64,000 bases of DNA from Schistosoma mansoni (Eukaryota; Platyhelminthes; Trematoda; Strigeidida; Schistosomatidae): the NCBI RefSeq assembly GCF_000237925.1, contig NC_031501.1, positions 9,116,232 to 9,180,231 of the forward strand. The letters run 5' to 3'. Made by a program: the position numbers and the translations under genes. Under the pieces are notes generated by a model. The model saw only the letters and a program-made list of their open reading frames with translations, was not told where the DNA came from and searched no databases. Below are positions 1 through 9,589 of this stretch, in pieces; the stretch's first letter is position 1; each line of letters begins with the position of its first letter.

Positions 1-165
1 ACTCATAATTCAATGTGAGCTAGATCATTAATGAAAACCTATAAACACTGGACGATCGTTTCGTCTTAGTATGAGACTCCTCAGCAATGCTCACTGACGA
101 TACCATACATGGGACTGGAACCGAAGGTTTTAGATTCGATTCCCATCCTAGGACATCAACTTATA
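1..165 (-). mobile_element. Hammerhead SINE, copy cut by window edge
   Basis: Read on the minus strand, this holds a tRNA B-box-like GGGAATCGAATCT, then a hammerhead ribozyme core (CTGAGGA, a GTCT/AGAC stem II, GAAA, the site GTC), then the family's 3' part (GGTTTTC...GATCTAGCT). Stem III is the palindrome CGATCG, where other copies have CGGCCG. Stem I pairs GCATTG with CAGTGT through wobbles. The left end lies outside the window. The family resembles the schistosome Sm-alpha SINE; its subfamily is not determined. Confidence 0.75.
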
Positions 166-192
166 AACTGAACTATTAAAATATTTTTATCA

Positions 193-520
193 GAAGGGGG
201 TTTTGTGGAGATTTTAGCAATTTTATATAGTTGAAATTATGAGCCAATTGAAGCTAGACCACCAAGGAAAACCTTAAAGCACTGGAGGATCGTTTCGTCC
301 CAGTGGGTGACTCCTCCACAGTCCACATTCACGATCCCACCTCACGAGGTTCGAACACAGGACTTATCAGTCTCGCGCCAGGTTCGAATCTCGCGAGGCG
401 GGATCGTAAATGCGGACTGCTGAGGAGTCCCACACTCGGGACGAAACGGCAGTCCAGTACTTTCAGATATTCCATAGTGGTCTAGCTTCAATTGACTCAT
501 GATCTCAACTATATTAAAAT
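193..520. mobile_element. Inverted pair of hammerhead SINEs
   Basis: The left half (about 193-365) is a minus-strand copy. It starts at the family's 3' tail (GGGGGTTTTGTGGAGATTTT) and runs back to the B box. The right half (about 366-520) is a plus-strand copy with B box GGTTCGAATCT, the core CTGAGGA, a perfect 5-bp stem II (GTCCC/GGGAC), GAAAC and GTC, and it ends at GACTCATGATCTCAACTA. The two are joined head to head at their tRNA-like ends. The left copy's core is altered; the right one keeps all core residues. Confidence 0.75.
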
Positions 521-1279
521 GTTTATCAGTTCATTTTATTAGAACAATTTACAAACGGTTTATTATTATTATTATCATCATAAATCTGAAACAATATGAC
601 AAGACCAAGGATATTTAAAGAAATTTCCAATCTAAAAGATTCAATAAAACATTTAACTTATCAACAAGGCTTAGTAACAAATCATTTTTTTTCCTTTTTA
701 TCAACAGTAAACATTTCCACATATTTATGATAAGATTTTTTCTTTTTTTTTTTGGTAGTAAAACAGAAAAAAAAAAGAAAAAGATGGTCATATCTACACA
801 TTATAATATTAAGTAATAATAATTACAGGATGGAGGGGGTAGGGGCCAGGAAAAAGAGCAACATCTTAGGAATTATATTTTTTTTAAATTAGTAAACAAA
901 TTATGTTTTCATACACGTGAATATTTAATGTGTAAACATGTATCTATGTATCTATGCGTGTATGTATCTATGCGTGTGTGCATCTTTTGATGTATTTACA
1001 TATCTCTATACGTACGTGTGTGCGTGCGTGTGTGTGTGAGTATAGTTATGAATGTATCTACTTGCGATATCATTTTATTGATTAAAATATAAATCAACAG
1101 GAACAAATATTGAAACATCTGGGTATAAAATTTATTGAATTAACTTTTTCTCTTTTTAATAAATTATTTAACGATTGTTTATTTATTGATTTATAGTAAC
1201 TATGGATTCAATTGATCATTATTAATTAGCATATTAATCATAAAAATTGTTCATTATAACCTTATATAGATATATTTTA
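521..1279. repeat. Gene-free AT-rich stretch with a microsatellite
   Basis: No coding region was recognised. About 930-1045 is an impure TATGTATCTATGCGTG and (GT)n simple repeat. The rest is A/T-rich sequence with homopolymer runs near 740-780. Confidence 0.6.
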
Positions 1280-1522
1280 TAGTTGAAAGCATGAATCAAT
1301 TGAAGCTAAACCATCATGGTAAACCTAGAAGCTTTGGATGGCCGTTTCATCCTATTTTTCTTGGACTCCTCAGGAGTGCGCATCCACGACCCCGCTGTAA
1401 AGTCTCACAATAGAACGAAACGGCCATCCAGTGCTTCCAGATTTTTCATGGTGGTCTAGCCACAATTGACTCATGATTTCAACTATGCGAATACTGAAAT
1501 TTCCACAAAATCCCTTCTGACT
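1280..1522. mobile_element. Inverted pair of hammerhead SINEs
   Basis: A minus-strand piece (about 1280-1397: AGTTGAAAGCATGAATCAAT through the ribozyme core to CATCCACGACC) is fused to a plus-strand piece (about 1398-1522). The second piece begins inside the stem II region, keeps GAAACGGCC, and runs through the 3' tail TTTCCACAAAATCCCTTCTG. The arrangement matches the pair at 193-520. Confidence 0.7.
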
Positions 1523-1814
1523 AGATTTGGAGTTTGACACTTCTCTACTTAATGAATTTATTCCTTCTTCTCGAATCATATTGTCCATACGAGATGTCTT
1601 CTACAACTACCACTACCACTGATACTGTTAGTGTAGTGAACAAAAAGACGAGTGGGGACAGTCGAATGTATTTAGCACGAAGATCACAGACTATCTCACT
1701 AAAATCTAACAACCATACAGTAAAGAGTTCATTTGTAAACTACCAATCGATTGTCTCAATCTTCAAAGTTCCTTCGGTGAATATCAGTCCATCATCTCCG
1801 ATTATTATTATTGT

Positions 1815-1925
1815 TCATGCATTTTCATACCAATTGCGTTTCGGTTCCGTTCTTTCCTTAGCGATCTTCTACTGAAATACATTCTCTGCTCGACAATCAT
1901 CATATACTACTTATATGGATGTAAG
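1815..1925. repeat. Single unit of the decayed tandem repeat seen at 5.4-6.0 and 8.1-9.5 kb
   Basis: It contains the unit landmarks GCATTTTCATACCAAT, a CTTAGCGATCTTCT-like segment, and ATACTACTTATATGGATGTA followed by AGCA. These occur in the same order in the longer arrays further right. Confidence 0.5.
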
Positions 1926-2126
1926 CAACCTACAGCACATTAGTACTTTCAATACTAATCTGATATATTGTCTTGATGATATTGTATTTCACTTTGCTGA
2001 TATAATGTAAGGATTTGGACTGGTGGTTATACATTTTAGGGCTCCATGTTATTTAAGACTGAATATCAGATCAACTTTCATATACTTCCTTAAAAAAACT
2101 CTTTGTTCATTACTTTTATATTCTAG

Positions 2127-5027
2127 TCAATTCATAATTATCCAAATGAAGAGATCATAATCAAACAGATTGAATCATTGATCTACTCCATTCATCATCG
2201 TCATCCTCATCCTCAACATGAACATGATAATTCTAAATATTACAAATTCAATAAACCAACCTCAATCCCATCAAATCATCTCCACAGCAACCAATCAATT
2301 GTCCATTTGGATAGATGTCAAATTGAAAGTGGTTTAGAACAAAATTCAAATGATACCAATGAATTATGGAATAGTAATGGTAGTACTACAACTACTACTA
2401 CTAGTGGTAGTAATAGTAGTAATAGATCAAATTGGAATCATAATAATAATAATAGTAATTTGTTACTACTAATTAGTAGTATAAAAAGACATAATTTTGA
2501 TTCATTTGAATGGGGATGTATGAGATGTTTTATTCTATTAAATTCTGGTAAGTCAATTATATGTGTGTATTTGATTCATGACAAATTTTTAAATTAGAGA
2601 TTGTTTTCAAGAGGATAAGGATAATGATACTTATGTAATCGGTTATACCTTGTGGATCAGTTATACTTATTACTCCTCATGGAGAAGCATAGGCCACTAA
2701 CTAGCATTCTCTATCGAATTCTCTCCGGGGCAATCCTTTCCAGTTGCTGTTGATCCTTTTCATATTTGATTTCAACTGCCGACACAGTGTGTTATTTTGC
2801 CTTCCTATTCTTCTTTCCCCCCTAAGGATTCCTAGCTCACGTGATATAGTTATTAAGTCATAAATTACAAATGTCTAATTGTTGAATTCGAAAAAGGAAA
2901 TTAAGAGGTAAAAATCGAACAAGTAGAAATAATGTTTGCCCAAAATGCCCTGATACGGCCGAGAATGAGGAGATTCCACTCTTCCTCTCGAAATACTCTC
3001 ATATGGCCACGCGTATATAGCCTCTGACAGGGAAGTCCTACTCACTGCCTTCTCGTGGCGGGGGTGTTAATTACGAAATTGAGAAGACGAAAAAAGAATG
3101 TCAGGCGCCTTATTCGGGTTGCTTGACACGGAAATTCCATCTAGGGGAGTTGTGAAACCCTCATTCCAAACCAATGGTGCACATGGGCTGACTCCAGTAT
3201 CCTGAAGGAACAAATGGCGTATGAATCAATCGTTCGTCACCGACTACCATGGGACTGCATCTCGTCACGATGCTCCACTGCCTTATGGATCAGACTTTAA
3301 GGTCAAAGGCTCGAGGTGTGGCCCCCTAAGAAAACCATCTGCTTCGGTTTGGGCACCTGAGCAGTATCACAGCTCTCACACAAATCTCATTTGATTTGTG
3401 TGGCGCATATGTATTTTGGTGCCCTTTTGTACCAATATTTATGTGTTCAAATAAAAATACAATAAATGTTTGCAAAAGCAAAGCACCGAAAGTATTTTAT
3501 CCATGAGAGATTTATTGACAGAGATTGTAAAGTTCTATGACAGTTTATACTACAAATTAACCTTAATTATTTTATTTATTTATTTTAACACATAAATATT
3601 GGTACAAGGAAGCACGAGATAAATATGCGCCGCACAAATCTCATTTGATTTGTGTGAGGGCTGTGATACTGCTCAGGTGCCTAAAACTGAAACAGGTGGT
3701 TATCTTAGGGGGCCACACCTCGAGCCTTTGACCTAAAGGTCTGATCCACAAGGCAGTGGAGCATCGTGAGGAGATGCAGTTCCATGGTAGTCGGTGACCA
3801 ACGATTGAATCATACACCATTTGTTCCCTAAGGATACTGGAGCAGGTGATTTGGCTCTTATATCACACACGCAACAACAAATGCAGGAGAAGACGACTAA
3901 TGTAACAACAGCCTCAGCAGCAGTAGGTCTCAATATAAACAAGCGGAAAAACAAGACTCTCCGATACAATACATCATACACCAATCGAATTACACTTGAC
4001 GGAGAAGCTTTGGAGAGTGTGGAAACCTTTACATATCTGAGCAGCATCATCGATGTACACGATGGATCAGGTGCTGATGTGAGGGCGAGGATCGGCAAAG
4101 CAAGAGCAGCATATTTACAACTGAAGAACATCTGGAACTCATAACAATTGTCAACCAACACCAAGATCAGAATTTTCAATACAAATGTTAAGACAATTCT
4201 ACTGTATGAGGCTGGGAAGTGGAGAACTACAAAAGCCATCATCCAGAAGATTCAGGTGTTTATCAACAGTTGTATACGCAAGATACTTCGGATCCGTTGG
4301 CCAAACACAATGAGCAACAAGTTACTGTGGGAGACAACAAATCAGATTCCAGCGAAGGAAGAAATCAAGAAGAAGCACTGCAAGTGGATTGGGCAGACTT
4401 TGAGGAAATCACCCTATTGCGTCACAAGACAAGCCCTCACATGGAATCCTCAGTGCCGAGGGAGAAGAGGAAGAAAAAAGAACACACTACGGCGAGAAAT
4501 AGAAACAGAAATGAGAACAATCAACGACAACTGGGTAGAACTAGAAAAGAAGGCCCAGGACAGAGTGGGTTGGTGAATGCTGGTCGGCGGCCTATACTCC
4601 ATTGGGAGTAACAGGCGTAAGTAAGTAAGTATCTATAAGACTTTAACGCCATGGTTTCGATGCATTGTAAGGTCGTCGATGCAAAGTCTAATGTTTAGAC
4701 TAAACAACGTGTCTTATGCTTCTCGTTCATATTTCATTAATCTCATTCTTTTTTTTCCTATAACTTTTAGGCCTCTTAAATGAATCATATACTAAATCAT
4801 TTGAATTATTAAAATATACAATTTATATGATGTTAATGAAACATATTCATCATAAATTCAAACAACAATCAAATCATAATAAACAAGTAACCATAGCAAA
4901 AAACCATTGGACATTGACTTATCGTTTAAATCAACGAATTTATAATCTTTTTCAAATTTCCAATGAATTATTGAATATACAAATTTATCAAGATACTACT
5001 GATAATAATTTAAGTAGTAATCAATAG
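2127..5027 (+). CDS. Probable nuclear receptor ligand-binding domain, last two exons
   Basis: Exon A spans 2127-2547 (acceptor TTCTAG, donor GTAAGT) and exon B spans 4771-5027 (acceptor ACTTTTAG, stop TAG). The phases join exactly (G|GC) into one 225-residue open frame, so the intron is well supported. Exon A carries a long His/Ser/Thr/Asn-rich insert, then [17 protein letters not shown], which fits helix 8 of nuclear receptors (compare EFALLKAIVLFNP-type sequences). Exon B gives [20 protein letters not shown] (helix 9) and [20 protein letters not shown] (helix 10/11). No clear helix 12 activation motif follows. Such proteins are DNA-binding, ligand-regulated transcription factors. The DNA-binding domain and earlier ligand-domain exons must lie left of the window. 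An AATAAA follows the stop at 5028. The 2.2-kb intron holds a retroposon pair and an RTE LINE. The family assignment is by eye; the exon structure is firmer than the name. Confidence 0.6.
2949..3470 (+). mobile_element. ~520-bp retroposon (R520 family), nearly full copy
   Basis: It starts at CAAAATGCCCTGATACGGCC, runs through CTCACTGCCTTCTCGTGGCG and CCAAACCAATGGTGCACATG, and ends at TTTATGTGTTCAAATAAAAA. Related copies lie at about 3567, 8485, 11905, 12610, 15668, 20578, 23600 and 24515. The A-rich AAATA-type tail points to retroposition. No protein was recognised in it. The name R520 is only a label used here. Confidence 0.65.
3567..3843 (-). mobile_element. R520 retroposon, 3' half, fused to an RTE LINE
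   Basis: Read on the minus strand, this is the 3' half of the R520 family, from the GGATACTGGAG region to the ATTTATGTGT tail. On the plus strand the match stops at about 3843, where RTE reverse transcriptase sequence begins with no gap. Confidence 0.6.
3843..4632 (+). mobile_element. RTE-type LINE, C-terminal RT and 3' end (SR2/SR3/Perere-3-like)
   Basis: The reading [12 protein letters not shown], then [53 protein letters not shown] and RQALTWNP is the C-terminal part of an RTE-clade reverse transcriptase. Schistosome RTE families SR2 and SR3/Perere-3 have this layout. The frame is interrupted by a stop at about 4142, between IWNS and QLSTN. The element ends in a short GTAAGTAAGTA repeat, typical of RTE 3' ends. 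It is 5'-truncated and not functional. Confidence 0.75.
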
Positions 5028-5237
5028 AATAAAGTAAAAACAGAAATTTCCTCCTTTTTCTTTTTATTGGGTAACTTTGAATCCCCTTTTTTTTTCTTTT
5101 TCAAAATTGTTTTCTATACTACTTATATACTGATTACTATATAATTATATTTTGAATAATGATCATCTTTGTTTTCTATAAAGGTATTATACAAGATGTA
5201 TTTTATGTACAAGTACATTTAAATCTTTTTTCTTTTC

Positions 5238-5390
5238 CGAAAGAGGGTTTCGTGGAGATTTTAGTTGAGATCATGAGTCAATTGAAGCTAGACAACCATG
5301 GAAAACCTGAAAGCACTGGACAGCCGTTTCGCTCCATTGTAGAACTTCTCAACAGTGCACATCCACGATCCCGCCTCACGAGATTTGTCT
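5238..5390 (-). mobile_element. Hammerhead SINE fragment
   Basis: Minus-strand copy from the B-box side (TCTCGTGAGGCGGGATCGTG) through a mutated core (TTGAGAA instead of CTGAGGA) to the tail AAATCTCCACGAAACCCTC. Stem I still pairs GCACTG with CAGTGC. Confidence 0.7.
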
Positions 5391-6010
5391 TATTCGAATT
5401 GCTTCGTGTTTCTGTTTTTCTCTCCTTGATCTTCTCGAGATTCTGATGTATCATTCGTTTCCTGACCACCGTTATATATTACTTATCTCGATATAAGTAA
5501 CATACACCAAGCCACAACTACTAGATCGAGTACAGCTACTAAATCTACTGCCATAAATATAATATGAATAACGTTACAATTAATACTGCTGTATCTGCAT
5601 AACCATTGCATCCTCTTCCCGTTCCTTCTTCCTCATTCTTATTCAGATACCACAACCAGATATTAGTTTCCTCACCAGCGTTATGTACTAATGATTTCGA
5701 TATAAGTAGCATACACCAAACTACCACTACTAGTACAGCTACTAAACCTACTACTATAAATACAATGTAACTACTATTATTACTGCGTTTCCATGATATT
5801 TACTTTCGCTTCACCTTATTTCCTCCATGAACTATTTGAGTTTCTTCTGCCAGATATTATCTTCCTGACTGGAATTATATATTGCTTATATCCATATAAG
5901 TAGAATACACCAAAATGCTACTATTATTACTGCTACGAACACTTACATCGCTACTACCTCCACCATTACAAATATACAATGACAACCACTACTTACAATA
6001 ATACTGTATT
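5391..6010. repeat. Decayed tandem repeat, ~170-210 bp units
   Basis: Three to four diverged units in a row share a GTTCC-CTTCACC-type pyrimidine segment, a TTTCTTCTGCCAGATATTA-like segment, TTATATA-TACTTATAT-GATATAAGTA, then ACACCAAA and a TACTACTA-rich stretch. Unit starts are near 5397, 5585, 5783 and 6000. The same family continues at 8.1-9.5 kb. No coding sense was seen. Confidence 0.55.
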
Positions 6011-6118
6011 TCCTATTGTGCATCCACAATCCCGCCTGACGAGATTCGTCTCACGCGAATCGGCCGTTCAGTGCTTCCAGGTTTTCCATGGTGGTCTAGC
6101 TTCAATTGACTAATGATC
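6010..6118. mobile_element. Hammerhead SINE pieces, rearranged
   Basis: A short minus-strand piece (GTGCATCCACAATCCCGCCT, about 6018-6045) is followed directly by a plus-strand 3' part (CGGCCGTTCAGTGCTTCCAG to GCTTCAATTGACTAATGATC). The ribozyme core is missing. Confidence 0.6.
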
Positions 6119-6210
6119 CTTTTCTTTTGTTTTTCCAAAAATCTATATATCATGTTATTTCACAAGTAGATCTTATAATCTCTACCCCTTAGTAATTATA
6201 ATTACATAAT

Positions 6211-6490
6211 CAGAGAGGGGGGATTGTGGATATTATAGTAATTTAATAGTTGAATTCATGAGCCAATTGAAGCTAGATTACCATGGATACCGGCTCAGTG
6301 GTCTATAAATTAAACATTTCCGTGTAAGATCGATAAATTTTGGGTTCAAATCTCGCAAAGCGGGATCATGGATATACTCTACTGAAGAGTCCCATACCAG
6401 GACGAAACACTTCACGAAACGGTCTTCCAGTGTTTTTAGGTTTTCTATGATGGTCTAGCTTCAATTGACTGATGAATTCAACTATTAAAT
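6211..6490 (+). mobile_element. Hammerhead SINE with inverted 5' extension
   Basis: About 6211-6276 is a minus-strand copy of the family's own 3' end (GGGGGATTGTGGATATTATA to ATTACCATGG). It runs straight into a plus-strand copy with A box (GGCTCAGTGG), B box GGGTTCAAATC, the core CTGAAGA, a GTCC/GGAC stem II and GAAAC. A short GAAACACTTCAC duplication follows GAAAC. The right end (AGCTTCAATTGACTGATGAA) mirrors the left end. The flanks share an ATAATCA-like motif, a possible target duplication. Confidence 0.7.
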
Positions 6491-6724
6491 AATCACATAC
6501 TTAATAGGGACAAATTTCGAGAGGTACAATTCCAAGAGTTCTAGTGAGAACTTATGACTAGTAGAGTTTAATCATGTTGAATGTGAGACAGTCATCCACA
6601 AAATGATAATCATGACATATTGAAAATTAACTGAACTTAAAATATATCATACAAGGACGAAACAAGTGTCCAGTGGTTCTTAGTTTTATGGTCTGCTGTC
6701 GGATTCCAAAATGATAGGAGAATT

Positions 6725-6960
6725 ATGATGTTAATGAAATATATGTGTCCGAAGATGGTAGTTGGAGGCGGTCAACAGGAAATCCTGGACCTGAGTTTCA
6801 TGCTACTTTGCACTCGTCAGCAAGGTGTACCTGTAATCTTGAGGGAACTGCTTCTCCCTGACGGATTCGATCCCATGTCACTCAGCTTCACAGTCAGAGA
6901 CGATACCACTGAGCTACTCGGGCCGCGACCGACCCCCTGTAGGACTGAGATGTAATCACA
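6725..6960 (-). mobile_element. tRNA-derived SINE, second family
   Basis: On the minus strand a tRNA-like head is plain: GAGTAGCTCAGTGGTATCGT (A box) and ATGGGATCGAATCCGTCAGG (B box), about 40 bases apart. A unique body follows, with AAGATTACAGGTACACCTTG and CAGGATTTCCTGTTGACCGC. A diverged second copy lies at about 22570-22800 on the same strand. It is a SINE head, not a working tRNA gene: the acceptor stem is not formed. An inverted repeat abuts its head. Confidence 0.65.
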
Positions 6961-7057
6961 ATTGATTGATCACTGGGTGGTGTTCATTCGATCAGCACTA
7001 AAGAAGGACTTGACACGCATGACATTGATCACCACCCAGTGATCAATCAATTGTGAT
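6955..7057. repeat. Perfect 28-bp inverted repeat with 47-base spacer
   Basis: The arms 6955-6982 (ATCACAATTGATTGATCACT...) and 7030-7057 are exact reverse complements over 28 bases. The left arm touches the 5' end of the tRNA-derived SINE. A related sequence (ACAATTGATTGATCAGAGAG) follows the second SINE copy at about 22811, so this belongs to the repeat family. Confidence 0.75.
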
Positions 7058-8099
7058 ATATATGTCCTATTTACTTCAACATTACTTTCTCGACAAATCC
7101 TGTTGATGACAACATAGATATAAGATGTCGAATATGAAAGTATGTAAGGAGCAAATATTTCAGGCATACGTTAATGCAAATAAATGATGACAGACGAAGA
7201 GAAATTCATGTGAACTGGATTGACAGAAATAACCAACTCGACTTAATCAAACTTGACTCACTATAGTCAGAATGCGATGAATAGAGTAAGTGGTAAACAC
7301 ATACGCACACATATACATTCATAGAAAGCGAACAATTGACAATATCGAAATGTATAGATAATGTCCAAAGGTCAGAATAACCCATGTAGGTGTGACATAA
7401 TGTTAGACGCTTAACTAGTTTTCAATGAGGATCTAAATAAAACCAGTTTGTAGTGTAAACTATGAAATTAGATTTTATTTCACTGGGTCTTTAAGGTTTC
7501 TTAGGTGACACTTTAGTAAACAGACATTCAAGTGGGGAGAACCAATCTATCATTTAATGTAAAAGTACGGGATTCTTTCGTAAATTTTGAAAAACTATGC
7601 ATTAAATACTTCATTTGTAAATCCTCTATCAACTGTCTCAAGCTTCATCGTTCCTTCATTGCTAGTGAAATTACCCTCTGTTAAATAAGCCGGCCTGCTT
7701 AAACATCTGGGCTACCTGTTTCCCGTCATCTATATATTTCAACAAGTTATCTAATATTGTTTGTTTTAATACATCATTATGTCTATTAAGCACACAACCT
7801 ATTCCGGTGCGTTTCTGAAAACTGTACAACCTTTCGCTATAAAGGTTACAAAAGGCCTAATTAGAGATGTCGTGTTTGCTGGGAACATGCAGCAAAAAGA
7901 ATATACATTATTCATATGTCGATTGACTGAACTGCTGGCATCCAACTGGCGATCACTGAATATTTATCATCAGGAGCAACGAAGAAATAAGAAACGTAAA
8001 CATGTTGAAATACTTTATGCTGAGAATTCGATTTTGTACCAAATAATATAATATTGAATAAAGCTAATAATAATAAAACCTCCATCCCCTTCAATTCCA
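7058..8099. other. Gene-free stretch, nothing recognised
   Basis: AT-rich sequence. A 90-codon open frame at 7779-8051 resembles no protein I know and lies beside the tandem repeat, so it is not called. Confidence 0.4.
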
Positions 8100-8484
8100 T
8101 CTCCTCAGCTTTCTGCTGCCAGACATTCCACTTCTGATTGGTGTTACATACTGCTTGTGTTGACAGACATAAATAGAATACACCACAATACTAATAATGA
8201 CTACATTGATGTTTACGTTACAAGTCCTAGGAAAGTATTGACAATTATTTGTAATCAACTAACATTTTCTCAAGAAATTTCCTTCACAATTATCTAGAAA
8301 TAAACACTTTTCGGATTTCCGTAATCTAATTTGTTGAATCCTGTATTTGCTACTGAATTTATTCTACTGCTTAAAGCCTTCAGGAGTCCCAAAGTTATTC
8401 TGTTTTCTATCTATATCTAAACTGACATTGAATGTAAATCTGCTTTCATATATCATGCTTCCATTTTTATCGGAGTTTATAAGT
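8100..8484. repeat. Left part of the 8.1-9.5 kb tandem repeat array
   Basis: Holds one recognisable unit (TTTCTGCTGCCAGACATTCC, then GTTACATACTGCTTGTGTTG, then AATAGAATACACCACAATAC) followed by unrecognised sequence up to the R520 piece. Confidence 0.45.
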
Positions 8485-8785
8485 CAGGGGGTGTTGTTTA
8501 CAAAATTGAGAGAACGAAAAGCGAATGTCCGGCGCTCTAACCGAGTTGATGGACACAGAAAGTTCACCTAGGAGAGTTGGAAAACCCTCATTCCAAACCA
8601 ATGGTGCACATGGGCTCCAATATCCTGAAGGAACAAATGACGTATGAATCAATTGTTGATCACCGGCTACTGTGGGAATGCATCGCCTCACGATGCTCCA
8701 CTGCCTTATGGATCAGACCTCTGAGTCAAAGACTGGGGGTGTGGGACACTAAGAAAACCACCTGCTTCACTTTGGGCACTGCATT
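8485..8785 (+). mobile_element. R520 retroposon, internal piece
   Basis: Matches the R520 consensus from GGGGGTGTTGTTTACAAAAT through CCAAACCAATGGTGCACATG and GATCAGACCTCTGAGTCAAA to GGGCACTG. There it switches without a gap into a unit of the tandem repeat (GCATTTTCATACCAATCGCT). Confidence 0.6.
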
Positions 8786-9545
8786 TTCATACCAATCGCT
8801 TTCTGGTCCCGTTCACTCTTCCTCGATCTTCTTGAGTTTCTTCTGACAGATATTATCTTCCTAACCAGAGTTATATACTACTTATATAAATATAAGTAGA
8901 ATACACCAAAATGCTACTACTATTACTACTACGAACACTTATATCGCTACTACTTCCACCATTACAAATATACTATGACAACCACTAACAATGATACTGC
9001 ATTTCCATAACAATCGATTGCTGTTCCCGTACATCCCCCCTCATTCTAATTCAGTTAACGCAGCTAGATATTCGGTTCCTCCCCAGCGTTATATACCATT
9101 TATTTCATATAAGTAGTATGCACCACACTAATAATTTGACTAACATTACTATTGTTATTACATTTATTATAAAATCGCTTTCTGTAACCGTTACTTCACC
9201 CTCGATTTTAGTGATACTACTTCCAGAAATTTTAATCCTGATCAGAGTTATATAGTACTCATATCGATACAAGTGGCAAGTACCACACCACTACTTATAA
9301 TACTACTAGAAAAAGTAAAATTCCAATAACTACTGCTAACGTATTTCCAGTCCAATCACTTTTTGTTCCCGTTTCTCCATCCTTGATCTTCTCGAGTTTC
9401 TGCTGGCAGACATCCTTCTCCTCACCAATGTTATATAATACTTATGTCGAAATAAGTAGAATAAAACCACACTAGTTGTACTAATTCTTCTCCTACTACT
9501 ATTGTCAATGCATTTTGATTGGTCAACTAATGACTTTCACTTCTA
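8786..9545. repeat. Decayed tandem repeat, four units of ~170-210 bp
   Basis: Unit starts are near 8787, 8999, 9168, 9340 and 9507. Each carries GCATTT-like, ATCGCTTTCTG(T/G)TCCCGTT-like, CTTCTCGAGTTTCTGCTG-like, TTATATA-TACTTATAT and AAGTAGAATACACCA-like blocks. An RTE LINE follows directly. Confidence 0.55.
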
Positions 9546-9589
9546 CAGGATAAGACATAAACCACTGATAGGTTTAATTTTCGAAAGGA

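Noticed and set aside
1534-1875. 113-codon plus frame with Thr/Ser-rich sequence
   Set aside because: It begins in a SINE end and runs into a unit of the decayed tandem repeat; no protein family resemblance.
4612-4632. GTAAGTAAGTAAGTA short tandem repeat as a telomere-like or regulatory motif
   Set aside because: It is the usual short-repeat tail of RTE LINEs and appears again at the end of the 9590-10402 copy.
6870-6935. tRNA gene on the minus strand
   Set aside because: A and B boxes are present, but the acceptor stem and anticodon arm do not form; it is the head of a SINE.
7779-8051. 90-codon plus frame
   Set aside because: No known domain, no splice context, next to the tandem repeat; most likely chance.
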